DNA from: Salegentibacter sp.
GTDB lineage: Bacteria; Bacteroidota; Bacteroidia; Flavobacteriales; Flavobacteriaceae
NCBI GenBank assembly: GCA_024635795.1
Contig: JAGXIH010000018.1
Coordinates: 1-46,940, forward strand
DNA: 46,940 nt
Direction: 5' to 3'
The notes under the pieces are model-generated. The model searched no databases, was not told where the DNA came from, and saw nothing but the letters and a program-made list of their open reading frames with translations. Of the stretch, positions 46,817 through 46,940 are shown in pieces. Numbering within the stretch: the stretch's first letter is position 1; every line of letters begins with the position of its first letter. The position numbers and the translations under genes were made by a program.

Positions 46817-46940
46817 TGAAACTATTTTTTGGGAATATGGTTTTATTAATATTAATCTAACCATTGTTACCACCTGGGCATTAATGCTCATTCTGGTGAT
46901 CTCATCAGGATTGATCACCAGGAACCTCAAAGCAGAAATT
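46800..46940 (+). CDS. atpB: N-type F-ATPase subunit a, N-terminal part (cut by window end)
   Basis: 47 codons are present from the ATG at 46800: MELSPDETIFWEYGFINI, then the first membrane segment TIVTTWALMLILVISSGL and the turn ITRNLKAEI. This matches the start of the N-ATPase a subunit. The ATG overlaps the end of atpR by 17 bases. The gene continues beyond the window, where atpE, atpF, atpA and atpG would follow in the usual order. Confidence 0.85.
   Translation, partial: MELSPDETIFWEYGFININLTIVTTWALMLILVISSGLITRNLKAEI

Overview
The window is chromosomal DNA of a bacterium in the Bacteroidota, most likely a Flavobacteriaceae member (marine Gramella/Salegentibacter/Zunongwangia-like; the genus is a guess). 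The reasons are several good TAnnTTTG promoter boxes, a general lack of Shine-Dalgarno sequences, many lipoproteins and DUF families typical of this group (DUF4369, DUF4136, DUF2007, DUF819), and a split menaquinone gene cluster. Most of the window is ordinary housekeeping sequence in short operons on both strands, separated by clear hairpin-plus-T terminators. No prophage, insertion sequence or CRISPR array was seen.

Layout. 1-750: a small conserved protein, tRNA-Thr(TGT), and a degenerate array in which the tRNA 3' end and its terminator have been copied downstream. 750-2810: a DUF4369 lipoprotein and a DUF819 membrane protein. 2926-6245 (minus): a tight gene set of SPFH protein, PH-like membrane protein, secreted alpha/beta hydrolase and a 53-residue Arc-type ribbon-helix-helix protein, followed by a Cof-type HAD phosphatase. 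6371-8140: S1/P1 nuclease, AlkB-like dioxygenase, DoxX-like membrane protein. 8284-12459: TPR hybrid sensor kinase and htpG. 12618-14662: a TetR-type regulator joined to an AarF/UbiB-type kinase, preceded by a perfect inverted repeat that looks like the regulator's operator. 14849-17304: an S9D-type peptidase broken by a one-base frameshift. 17442-24050: FabH-like synthase, small membrane and DUF2007 proteins, a DUF4136 lipoprotein, pheT, and a TPR/lipocalin-like secreted protein. 24345-34127: recG, M1 aminopeptidase, patatin, a hypothetical pair, an M20 peptidase and a UvrD helicase. 34327-37419: a YciO-like protein, an OmpA-type lipoprotein, a glycosyltransferase and a stand-alone HsdR-N nuclease domain. 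37506-43358 (plus): holA, menA, UPF0173 hydrolase, menC, CPBP protease and menE, which together hold the late menaquinone pathway. 43359-43986: a decayed region. 43987-46940: the start of a second-type (N-type) F-ATPase operon in the order atpD-atpC-atpQ-atpR-atpB, cut off by the window end.

Most notable: the N-ATPase beta subunit carries about 114 extra C-terminal residues built from a Lys/Glu/Ser/Asp octapeptide repeat. It lies directly after a decayed stretch, which suggests an acquired operon. Next in interest are the SPFH/PH/hydrolase/RHH gene set, the TetR-AarF module with its visible operator, the frameshifted S9D peptidase, a 61-codon reading frame with no start codon between two coupled genes, and a nested inverted repeat plus a mini-ORF with a perfect Shine-Dalgarno sequence in the gap after recG.
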